The position numbers and the translations under genes are program-made. This document shows, piece after piece, positions 9,103 to 16,784 of a stretch of 16,784 bases of DNA (positions within the stretch are counted from its first letter, which is position 1; each line of letters opens with the position of its first letter). The notes beneath the pieces are model-generated. The model did no database searches. It was given only the letters and a program-made list of their open reading frames with translations, and was not told the origin of the DNA. The DNA comes from Pleurotus ostreatus/Saccharomyces cerevisiae fusant (lineage: Eukaryota > Opisthokonta). The stretch covers positions 1 to 16,784 of the forward strand of contig JAMQCK010000737.1 in the NCBI GenBank assembly GCA_024196135.1. The letters are read 5' to 3'.

Positions 9103-9432
9103 GTTCTCCTTGACCCTCCTCCGGTGGTTCGGCCCACCACACACTACTATACTCGCTCGTGCATGGTCGTTGTAATTCCAGGATATTTTATCGGTCAATA
9201 TGATACATAGACGACCTGCTGGCGTTTTGCATGGACTTTGGCACGACATCACCCCACTCAATATCATTATTTCGCATTCGAATTGTGGGCGAGTTCGTTC
9301 TGTCATCTTCAACCCTCGGCAAGTCGCCTTGGGAACATCTCACCAACGTCTCGACCTCCTACTTCCTGGCCTGCATTTCGCTGACTTCGGCAGGTCTAAT
9401 TTGAAGTTCTCTTCTAGGATCTATCCTCGACT
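9103..9432. other. Convergent 3' intergenic region
   Basis: 330 bp between the stop codons of cytochrome c and the minus-strand phosphatase. An AT-richer patch (about 9175-9215, GATATTTTATCGG and TATGATACATAG) could hold the cytochrome c polyadenylation signals. Nothing else is recognised. Confidence 0.5.
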
Positions 9433-10497
9433 CTACGCGGTTCCTTCCATTGTGGTGGATGTCGGCTCATTCTTACCCTCCTTCACAACCTCATCGACCA
9501 ACTCCACAGCTGCCTCATCGTCGTCTTCCGCCTTGAACGTATAGACGCGCACCTCCGTGTTTGCCCAGGGCTTCAAGCTGTTGCGTCCTGCGTAACGAGG
9601 TGAGCTTTCCTTGCACAACCCGTCGCAACCGCACACGTCACTGCTCACCATCGGTGATGTAACGCAAGCAGTCACCATGGGAGACGACGACGATGTCCTT
9701 CTCGGGGCGCTCGCGCAGCCACCGGCGGACCCAGCGCGCGCGGGCTTGGAGCGAGGCGGGGTCGCAGGCGTAGAAGCCCTTCTTGGAGTTCCAACCAGGC
9801 TCCAGCGTGCTCAAGTCCAGGCCGGCGAACTCGGGGTCCCCTTCGAGGATCTCGCGGTTCTGGGGCGGGGCGGGGGCGTCAGTCGAGCGATGAGAGTGCT
9901 GTCGGAGCTGCGTGGGGGACGTACGGAACCAGTGTCGCAGGGCAGGTCGTTGCACTGGTGGGGGAGGGTCGTGATCAGCCTTCCTTCATTGGGCGTTCAT
10001 CCAGATTCATGCGCGCACCTCCTGAAGCTGGGGGAGCACGACGACGGGCTTGCCCCCCGCCTCCAGGCGCTTGCGGAGCTCGGGATAGCCGATGATCGCG
10101 GTCTGCATGGTGCGCCGGAGGCCGCTGGTGACGAGGAGGTCGGCGGTCTGCTGGATGTTGTCCTTGGTGTCGGCGTGCAGCTTCGCGGCTTGCTCGCGCC
10201 CGAGGGCGGTGAGGGGGGCGTCGTGGACTGGGGATCGGGGGTATCAGTGGGGGCGATGATAGAGGAGGGGGTGGGGTTTGGTGCGAAGGTTCATGATTAG
10301 GATGAGTGATCAGCGGCTGGCAGGAGATGGGGAGAGTTGAGATGGGCAAAATGGGACTGGCAAAGACGTACTGGTGTAATCGTCCGCGACGCTGAAATGC
10401 GTGAGAGATAGGATAGATGACAGATCGCGGCGACGTACTTGTGCTCAGCCTGTGCGTGGCGAGTGAGGTATATACGCTTTTCCGTGGCTTTGACCAT
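9433..10497 (-). CDS. Histidine phosphatase (phosphoglycerate mutase-like), six exons
   Basis: A 227-aa histidine-phosphatase superfamily protein of the small fungal phosphoglycerate mutase-like type, probably a cytosolic phosphatase rather than the glycolytic enzyme; the substrate cannot be read from sequence. Exons on the minus strand are 10497-10439, 10391-10372, 10227-10019, 9954-9925, 9859-9649 and 9587-9433, all GT-AG; introns are 47, 144, 64, 65 and 61 bp. The phospho-acceptor histidine is His14 in LTRHAQAEHN. The conserved arginine is in SGLRRTMQTA (about 61-70), the acidic residue Glu96 is in LPQLQE, and the second catalytic histidine is His167 in VVVSHGDCLR. NDLPCDTGS (98-106) and the WN..G block are also family-like. 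Exons 2 (20 nt) and 4 (30 nt) are very short but carry conserved residues, so the splicing is well supported. The C-terminal about 30 residues are acidic and variable. No membrane or targeting signal is seen. Confidence 0.93.
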
Positions 10498-11001
10498 TGT
10501 GAGGGCGGTCGGGCGTCTATAGTGAGATCGAATTCGGACGTCTAGTCGGATCGCGTCTGCAGGTCTAGCTGGAGTCGAAGCTAGGAACAAGGTGACGGTT
10601 GTGGTCAAGGGGGAGGTGGGGGCGTACTATGACGCGCGCCCCATCTGTTCGATCATCGTGGGCAGTGAGCAGGAACGAGCCGTGCAGCCTCGAGCAACAT
10701 CAGATGACTCTCACTGATCATGCAGGCATCCCAGAGGCTTCCGCTAGGTTGTAGACGCGTAACTATATGCTGGATGGTGGTACATAAACCGTCGAATGGG
10801 TTGGCTGAGGCAAGCTTGAATAACCGGTCTAAGTCCGGTGAATAAACCCTGAATGCGTCCGGACCGGCGGACCCTGATAGGCAGGCGAGCCGCACGTGGC
10901 CTCCAGTTGACTTTCTCCCTCGAATATTTAGACAGATCGATTCGCCGTCACCCTCACCTCGCGACTGTAAAGAGTGCCTGCTTCATCACCCTCTGGCGCT
11001 T
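10498..11001. other. Divergent promoter region
   Basis: 504 bp between the start codons of the phosphatase (-) and the first zinc-finger gene (+), so both promoters should lie here. A small dyad ACCGG/CCGGT occurs near 10822-10838, followed by several more CCGG-type words up to about 10870. No convincing TATA or CCAAT pair was found. Short open frames here are not family-like. Confidence 0.5.
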
Positions 11002-11952
11002 ATGTATCGGATTATCAGCAGGCCGCCTCCTCGCGATGACTTGCCCAACGATGATACGCCTCAGGATAATGCGGGGAATCACCCAGACGAGTCCGGAGGC
11101 GAGGAAGCGGAGGAGGCGCCCTCTGTACCTGAGGGCTCAGGCAATGAGCGAGAGACATCAGTGCTGAGCGTCCCCTCTGCGCCGGACTCGGAACCACCTC
11201 AATCAGCGAGTGCCTCGGAGGTACAGGTACTGACTGCTCTTCGGCCGCACCGCGCGCCGCGTTCTGAGCTGCCTTCGCAGTCGCCGACACAATCTGCGCA
11301 CTCTCGCTCGGCGTCATTGAACGACGGGACTGTCGTTGCACCGTCCTCTCCCACGACAAGCAGCTCTAGCAAACCGTGGTCCCCAGACAGGCGGAACGCC
11401 GACGGGCTGCACGAATGCCCGGTCTGCACTAAAGGCTTTCAGAGGTGCGTCCCGAGCATGTGTCCGCACAGTAGTTCATGGTAGCGGGTCTACTAGGCCC
11501 AGTGGCCTCTCCACGCACATGAACATCCACAACAGAATTAAACGTGCGTCTTTATTCCTTCCTTCTATATTGCAAACCTCCTCCTGCTATTTCGGACACC
11601 AATCCCGTCTGCCCTGACGCATGCGCTGAACCACTCACTGCCGCCTCCAGCGTACGAGTGTGGCTTCAAAGACTGTGACGCGAAGTTCGCAGCCCGCTCG
11701 AATGCCCGTCGTCACCGCCACACGCACGGCGCGGAGTTTGTGCGCACGATGGACGCGAGTGAGCGCGCGGAGCCTAACCCGAAGGAGCCCACCTTCGTGG
11801 ACCCGATTGTGGCAGACCCGGTACCGAGCTTGCAATTGTTGGCTGGAGACATCAGCACTTCGAGAGCGTCGAGCTCGAAGAGTGAGACCGTGCGCTGGAT
11901 GCCGGTGAACCTCCCCAAGAGGCATCACCGGCCGCCGAAGCCACGGGCATGA
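11002..11952 (+). CDS. C2H2 zinc-finger protein, two fingers (copy 1)
   Basis: A probable DNA-binding transcription factor of 263 aa. Exons are 11002-11444, 11497-11543 and 11651-11952 (introns 52 and 107 bp, GT-AG). The first about 130 residues are Ser/Pro/Glu-rich and look disordered. Finger 1 spans residues 139-159 (C-x2-C-x12-H-x3-H, CPVC...HMNIH) and finger 2 spans 167-189 (C-x4-C-x12-H-x3-H, CGFKDC...HRHTH), with the fungal AARSN block in the finger-2 helix. The TGEKP-like linker reads NRIKPYE. The tail (190-263) is Pro/Lys-rich at its end. The start is the first ATG in the open frame. It converges on a second finger gene with the same exon breaks. Target genes are unknown. Confidence 0.87.
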
Positions 11953-12208
11953 CGGCGCGGCGAGGACGGGGCTTGAAGCTGCAGCTCGATGCTCAGGCTT
12001 GTTGATCTTGCGGCTCGATGTTTACAGCATCCAGCGAGTATACGGTGACACGACATATTTCCACACGGACAGATATACTTGACGAAAAGTAGGTACTGTA
12101 CTACGTATACGCGACGCGAATGGACTAGGACGATGCGCTCCGTAGCTGTACCACGATCCATACCACATACCACACAGAATACACGATACCACTCGTACGC
12201 GGGACGCT

Positions 12209-13021
12209 TCACACACCGCCATGATAGCCGCTTCCGCCACTCTGCCCGTCTTGGGGGCCAGCAGTGGGAGTAAGAGCCTGCGCAGAGGACGAGGACGAAG
12301 GTGAGCCCGCGGTCGTAGCAGGGACAGTATAGCGCGTATACCCTCTCGACGCCTGGTTCGGCTGCATCCACTGCACCTGGATCTGCCCCTGCGAGACGAC
12401 CTGGTCGTTCACGATGGGCGGCTCGAACGTGGTCGCGTGCTTCGGGCTGGCCGCCGCGTTCGCGAACTCCAGGCCGTGGATGCGGCGGTGGCGGACCATG
12501 TTGGAGCGCGCGGCGAAGCGGGCCTCACATTTGGGGAACTCGCACTTGAACGCTAGATGGGCGCAAGGAAGAAGTAAGCGCGCAACTGGTTCATGTCGGG
12601 GGTGTAAGCGCACGTTTGGCGCCGGTGTGCGTGTTCCAATGGGCTTCGAGCGCGCCCCGTCTAGGTGCAGAGGTCGTCAGAGTTAGACACGAGTTGGTGT
12701 AGCGATCGTATGAACATAGAAGACCTTGAGGAGGGTACTCGGTCGTCGAGCGCGGACGCACCTTGTGAACTTCTTCCCGCACTCTGTACATTTCAACGGG
12801 TGGTCGACGTTGTTCATTCGTCTTCTACCACGCGGCGGCGGCGACGATGAAAAGGTGTTTTGTCCTGCCTGCGTAGCTTCAGCAACGGCTGTTGTCGAAT
12901 CTTTACAGAGAACGGCGACCTCGCATGAGGATCTGCCTTGAGCGCACGGCTACAGACACGGCGGACCTGCGATGTGTATTGTCCCGACCTCGTTCGTGCT
13001 CGATCCCCCCTCACTCTCCAT
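12209..13021 (-). CDS. C2H2 zinc-finger protein, two fingers (copy 2)
   Basis: A probable transcription factor of 182 aa, paralogous to the gene at 11002. Minus-strand exons are 13021-12967, 12864-12762, 12660-12614 and 12552-12209. The last two introns (101 and 61 bp) fall at exactly the same codons and phases as in the paralog. Finger 1 is residues 44-64 (CTEC...HWNTH) and finger 2 is 72-94 (CEFPKC...HRRIH), with linker TGAKPFK and the same AARSN block. The C-terminal half is Gln/Ser/Thr-rich (about 95-182). The first exon is less certain: it uses a GTCCGC donor and was chosen because it alone joins an ATG to the open frame in phase. If it is wrong, translation could start at Met35, shortly before finger 1. 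The spacing between the two stop codons is about 256 bp. Confidence 0.8.
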
Positions 13022-13043
13022 GATCGTTTTCGGAGGAACCGCT

Positions 13044-13053
13044 CCTTATAAGG
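13044..13053. promoter_or_regulatory. CArG/TATA-like palindrome before copy 2
   Basis: CCTTATAAGG fits the CC(A/T)6GG consensus for MADS-box factors and also contains a TATA-like core. It lies 23 bp upstream of the proposed minus-strand ATG at 13021. If it is a TATA box, the 5' leader would be very short or the true start codon lies further in. Confidence 0.35.
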
Positions 13054-13225
13054 GCTTTCTGGCGATGCACGGACCAGAGGCTGAAGCGGTCACTGATGGG
13101 AGGACGATACCTGCGCTGGAAAGGCGCCGCGGGCTGATCGAGGAGCTGATTTCCTGATGTCCGAACCTGGAAGTTGGCGTCAGAATGCAAACATGCTTTG
13201 CGCCTGTGCGCGGACCGCCTCCGAA

Positions 13226-14600
13226 TTATTCTTGTTGCGCGCCCCCTCGTGAGCGGCTTGCTGGTGAACCTTCTGCGCTATGAAGCTTCTTCCTTACATC
13301 CGCAGAACTTGAGCTGTGTCCTGTGAGCCTCCCATACTAAGGACGATGCCGTTGCTTACCGTCTTGTGGTAGAGTGAAGGACAGCGTGATGCCAGCGGGG
13401 ATAGCAGGAAAGGCTAGGAGCCAGACAACCTGAAAAATGAGTGCGTACTTTTTCAGCCACGGAATGGGAGGCTCACATCCAATAAGGCCTCTGATAGCGG
13501 GAGGGCACGGCCGCCGACGTCTTGTAACGCCCCGTCGAACCTCGCAGCTTGCCCCCAGTCTTGGACGGGCACGAAACCCTCGACGAACGAAAGGTTAACT
13601 TGACCGAGCACCGCACGTTAATACTGGCGCTCGTGCTGTCAATCTGGTCGCCGCCGTGCGCGCGCCTCCTTCTTCCACGAAAGCCGCCAATGCGCCTATT
13701 GACGCCGCCGTTCCGACGAAGGTGTGGGCAGCAGGGAACCTGTCGACCAAGGACTCTAGCGCCCAAAGCTGTTTCTGACCTGCAGCTTCGTAAGTATTCC
13801 ATTGTCATTTCTCAATGCGAAGGCGGCACTTACCTCCTCGTGCAGTCGCCGCGCATGTCCAGGATGTGCGCATCCTTGTATAGGCGCATGCAATAGAGTG
13901 CCGCAGCCAACTTTGCTCAGGATCTCGGCTGCTAGCAGCCAAGCAGTGACGAGGGTCTCTTTGCGCGCGCGGACCTGCGCCATTGGCTAAACCAAGATGC
14001 TCTGGGACCAACATGCCATCGGGACGCTACGCAGGAGCCTTGCTCAGCATCTGCAGCAATATCTCGTCGACCACCTCGAAAGACCTCGAGCCTCGCATGG
14101 AGTTTTGCTAGCAGTCACCGCGTTGTCAGACGAGGACTTACATCTTCCTGATCCCTCTCGCCGCTCCGCCCGAGCTGCGATACAGTTTGGCTTCGCTCTG
14201 GTTGAGTATTACAATGCATTTCCCTTGAGGTTGAAGGTGAAGACTCACCCATCGGCTCTCGCCAGCGAGTAATTCTGCAAGCGGCAGCACCAGCAAACAC
14301 AATACGTCATCTTCGCCCGCTGCCTGGATCGCGAGCCTCAACCCGGCGTTCATTTCTCAGCTCCTGCCTCTCGCTCTCACGCTTGCCAGTCGTACGGCGC
14401 TGCTTCTAAAGCTCGGAGACGAATATATGGGCGCCAGAGCAATACTTGGGCGATTAGCAAGACCTTCGGTCGCACTCGTCATCGTCGAAAGCAAGATATT
14501 CTCGTGCGATCGAGCTTCGACTACCGTACCACAGCGGATCAGCAACCTCTCCTCATCGTCTTGCTCGTAGAACAGCTCAAACTCGAGCATAGATCCACAT
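13226..14600 (-). pseudogene. Decayed multi-exon membrane-protein gene, unidentified
   Basis: Several stretches on the minus strand read as protein with plausible splice sites, but they lie in clashing frames. From the 3' end: 13320-13226 (Ser/Lys/Arg-rich tail ending TAA); 13429-13360, a membrane-like segment VVWLLAFPAIPAGITLSF; 13617-13477, containing GQVNLSFVEGFVPVQDWGQ; about 13777-13620, containing QLWALESLVDRFPAAHTFVG; 13913-13834, LYCMRLYKDAHILDMRGDC, ended by a GTAAGT donor; a stretch near 13950 with AWLLAAEILSK in another frame; 14197-14142 between an AG acceptor and a GTAAGT donor, preceded by a GTGAGT intron (14198-14248); and near 14440 KVLLIAQVLLWRPYIRLR. Joining them needs one-base shifts near 13617, at the intron ending about 13780, and near 13915. 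I take it as a relic of a membrane protein but do not recognise the family. A complete gene with unusual splicing is the alternative. Confidence 0.45.
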
Positions 14601-15120
14601 ACTCGCAATGTATACGGAAGAAGGAGGTCGGCGAGGCGCTAGGTGTGTTCCCGTTCATGCCAGCGTCAATCTCGCTGTTGACGGGACCGACGTATACCGA
14701 ACAGTGTCTATCCTGGGTAGGCATTCACGCTGCGCGCCATGATGTACTCCTCCCGCGCCACGGTCATACCAAGGCGAATTTACTGGATGACATCGATGTT
14801 CCCCACCTTTCTCGCTATCGCTTGGCGCCTGTCTCTCGCGAATACGTACCAAGCTCCTACGCGGCCTTCTTCGTCAATTGCTCTCGCCTACAACTCGCCT
14901 CTTGCATTCTCCCAGGTCCGACGAGCGCGCAAAAGCCGGCGCATCAATTCCACTTCTGTCCACGACATTTCGCATCGACGGTCCGCGTCAACGTCGCATA
15001 TCAAGGGCCTCTTTCACCATATCCACCCCTAGTGCACGGCGCAAATCATGTTATATGCATTCCGTGCCCCGAGCGGCCGGCAAATACGCGCACGGTCATC
15101 GATATACAACGACTGTAGTA
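14600..15120. other. No gene recognised; possible further decayed exons
   Basis: Open frames occur on both strands (a 204-codon plus-strand frame at 14504-15118, and minus-strand fragments such as AIDEEGRVGAWYVFARD near 14840-14890), but none has a recognised domain. The minus-strand fragments could be upstream exons of the decayed membrane-protein gene. Nothing firmer can be said. Confidence 0.35.
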
Positions 15121-15715
15121 TCAATCGTAGTCGACGAAGGCGGAGGCCAGTCGACCATCCAGTAGCGCTTCCACTCCGGCCTCGCAAAAATCATACATTT
15201 GCTTTACTATCCAGTCTAAAAGGCCATATAGGGCTGCATCACTATAATTTTTTTCCGCACTGTTCGTATCTTGCTGGTCTATCCGAACGCCGACTTTGTT
15301 AGCAAGAGCGGACAAAAGGGCCAGCAAAGCATCAACGTCGGTTTTGTCCACCCTGTCTCATGGCCGTACACGGCGGGGAGGCCTGAACTCTGGCGATGGT
15401 TCCCTCAGTGGAACGCGCTGCAGTCGGATAACGATCTGCAACAGGAAGGCTTTACACCACTGCCCAGCTCGGAGTTCACCAGAACGACGAGGTGAACCTG
15501 TAGCGGGCGGAACATGTCACCTCGTGTTCAGAATCGACGGTAGGTGAGCAGTCTATGAAGTAAAAGTCCAGCTGTATTTCCTCGAGCGCATCGTCCGAGC
15601 AAGCATATAGGAGAAAAGACGACGCAAGAGGGGAATGAGAGTTGAGAACACGGGATGGTGTCACTGTTTGTCCCGTCACGCGGACTTTGCCGGTCTGCCA
15701 GCACGCGTCCACACC
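15121..15715 (-). pseudogene. Collapsed inverted copy of the DUF4238 locus
   Basis: Read on the minus strand, 15435-15121 matches the last about 310 bp of the DUF4238 gene (7190-7499), including the same stop codon. Shared residues include VGVRIDQQDT against LGVRMDQQDT, DAALYGLLDW in both, and an identical ending ASAFVDYD; one extra codon lies between the QQDT and DAALYG blocks. About 76 codons remain open with mostly conservative changes. The stretch 15715-15476 matches the 5' flank of that gene (about 4840-5080), with 21 bp identical at 15659-15679. The intervening about 2.1 kb, including the promoter-proximal start, the YHHIIPRF signature and most of the protein, is missing. A short FTSSFW string near 15475-15490 may be a leftover of TSSSFGLWEG. 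It cannot make a DUF4238 protein. It is most likely a paralog reduced by an internal deletion. Confidence 0.85.
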
Positions 15716-16407
15716 AGCAGCCGTGATCCACCACTACGAATGGACGACCTTGACCTCCCACTCTGGCCAGCAGGCCATGCGACCACTTGCGATGTGAACT
15801 CACGCTGGAGACATGAGGAGTGACGAGGAGTTCATATGTGTGGCGCCCTACAATTGACAGACAGTAATTGAATTATATCCAGCGGCGTGACAGGCTCCGT
15901 CCACATCCTATGAGCCGTGAGCACCTTCCAATCGCAGGACGCTGGGGCCTGCCTTTAGCTATACTAGTGGTAGTGCAGATCAAGTATAGATGGAATCTGC
16001 GCTCGCACTTAGCATCCGCCATCGCCGGTGAATTGTTGCCACAAATACACCCGGCGCTTGCCCGGTGCGTTAGGTGTAGACGCTGCCGTCCCTCCGCCCT
16101 TCTTACCCGCCGGAACAGAGTGCCGCGGGAGACGCCTACCGAGGGAACGTGGAAAACACGACCACCGCTGGTATCGGTGTAGCGTACACTGCTTGAGTGC
16201 TATGCAAAGGTCTGACTTTGACAGAAATCGCGCTCGCCTCCTTGATCTCGGATCGTGGATTCGAGGCGCACGCCAAGGACGGAGGCTGGCGCCGCTGAGA
16301 CGCAGACCGGAGGGCCCGAGGTGCACCTCGCAAAGTAAAGCCTTGTCTGAATGGGAGAGCGGGACTGAGTTCGGAAATACACCGACTCAGGTGCGAAACC
16401 ATGTAAC

Positions 16408-16443
16408 GGATGTAGGTGCGGATGTAGGCGCGGATGTAGACAC
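16408..16443 (+). repeat. 12-bp tandem repeat, three copies
   Basis: Units of GGATGTAGGTGC are repeated head to tail at 16408-16419, 16420-16431 and 16432-16443, with one to three differences between copies. It is a minor minisatellite-like run in noncoding sequence. Confidence 0.8.
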
Positions 16444-16520
16444 GGGAACGCGGACCGACCCTCCGAGGTCAACTGAGACAAACACGAAAGGCTGGCTACG
16501 TTCTTCCCCTATTGTACCCG

Positions 16521-16529
16521 TATATATAT
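16521..16529 (+). promoter_or_regulatory. TATA-like box before the partial gene
   Basis: TATATATAT lies 20-28 bp upstream of the ATG at 16549. The motif is strong but unusually close to the start codon, so either the leader is very short or the true start is downstream. Confidence 0.4.
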
Positions 16530-16548
16530 CCCATGCAAAACGATCACC

Positions 16549-16784
16549 ATGCCCTCTCTCGCGCACGTCCTACATGCCCTCTCCCTCTCGCCCGGGCTTC
16601 TCGACCACGTCGACCTTCAACAGCTCACCTCCTTCATCACGCTTGCGCACCACGTCAAGGACGCGATCTTGGCCGCGCAGCCGCCAAATCATGACCCCAA
16701 CGTTCCACCACCCGTTCTCCCCCAACACATCAGCATACATATCAGCAATATAACGCGCATTCCGCTCCGCTTCGTCAGCACAAT
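16549..16784 (+). CDS. 5' part of an unidentified protein, cut by the window edge
   Basis: An open frame starts at ATG 16549 (context CACCATGCC, a good fungal initiation context) and stays open to the end of the window, giving 78 residues. The translation begins MPSLAHVLHALSLSPG and continues through LLDHVDLQQLTSFITLAHHV, then a proline-rich stretch (PPNHDPNVPPPVLPQH). It looks like a helical N-terminus and is more protein-like than the overlapping frame, but I recognise no family. The TATA-like box and good start context support a real gene. Confidence 0.45.
   Translation, partial: MPSLAHVLHALSLSPGLLDHVDLQQLTSFITLAHHVKDAILAAQPPNHDPNVPPPVLPQHISIHISNITRIPLRFVST

Larger units (their letters stand above)
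15716..16548. other. No gene recognised
   Basis: No supported gene. A minus-strand stretch (about 16130-16009) reads PAGKKGGGTAASTPNAPGK followed by RRVYLWQQFTG and could be a decayed exon, but it has no family match I know. The long plus-strand frame across 16028-16753 is Arg/Ser/Pro-rich and overlaps a better start at 16549, so I did not call it. A 14-bp palindrome CGAGGTGCACCTCG lies at 16317-16330. Confidence 0.4.

Noticed and set aside
9611..10300. 229-codon plus-strand open frame
   Set aside because: It is antisense to the well-supported phosphatase exons; its Gly/Leu/Val-rich translation reflects the complement of that gene.
13025..13033. CGTTTTCGG match to the MITE end
   Set aside because: Only a 9-bp match without TA-flanked partner ends; chance similarity.
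14504..15118. 204-codon plus-strand open frame
   Set aside because: No recognisable domain, and it lies partly opposite minus-strand stretches with better splice signals; probably a chance frame.
16028..16753. 241-codon plus-strand open frame
   Set aside because: Arg/Ser/Pro-rich translation without domain features; it runs across the TATA-like box and the better start at 16549 in a different frame.
1..16784. tRNA, rRNA and CRISPR arrays
   Set aside because: No cloverleaf with a GGTTCGANTCC-type box, no rRNA-like sequence and no spaced direct-repeat array was seen on reading both strands.

Overview
The window looks like nuclear DNA of a filamentous basidiomycete, most likely an agaricomycete. 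The reasons are GC-rich sequence, genes split by many short GT-AG introns (mostly 44-65 bp), and gene families typical of mushroom genomes: a DUF6589-type protein, a fungal DUF4238 protein and the 3' end of a basidiomycete-style cytochrome P450. No genus can be fixed from the sequence alone. All exon boundaries below were deduced by hand from splice consensus, reading phase and family motifs.

Layout, left to right. Bases 1-1122 hold no gene I recognise, but contain a tight series of short palindromes (209-268) and a hairpin just before the first gene. Bases 1123-4038 (+) are a six-exon DUF6589-type gene that appears to lack its N-terminal part. Bases 4357-4602 (+) are a P450 remnant that keeps only the heme-cysteine end. 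Bases 5181-7499 (+) are an intact two-exon DUF4238 gene. Bases 7743-8201 are a TA-flanked terminal-inverted-repeat element (MITE-like), lying upstream of the cytochrome c gene (8624-9102, +). A histidine-phosphatase gene (9433-10497, -) converges on cytochrome c. Two C2H2 zinc-finger genes then face each other tail to tail (11002-11952 + and 12209-13021 -). They share intron positions and a 47-nt middle exon, so they look like an inverted gene duplication.

The right third (13226-16548) is mostly decay: a frame-broken multi-exon membrane-protein gene (-), then a collapsed inverted copy of the DUF4238 locus (15121 to about 15715, -). That copy keeps the 3' coding end and the 5' flank but has lost about 2 kb between them. 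A new open reading frame starts at 16549 and runs off the window.

The genes do not form an obvious pathway or cluster. Cytochrome c and the phosphatase are conserved housekeeping-type genes. They sit among lineage-specific, duplicated and decaying genes. The most interesting features are the relationship between the DUF4238 locus and its collapsed inverted copy, the zinc-finger inverted pair, and the MITE near the cytochrome c promoter.
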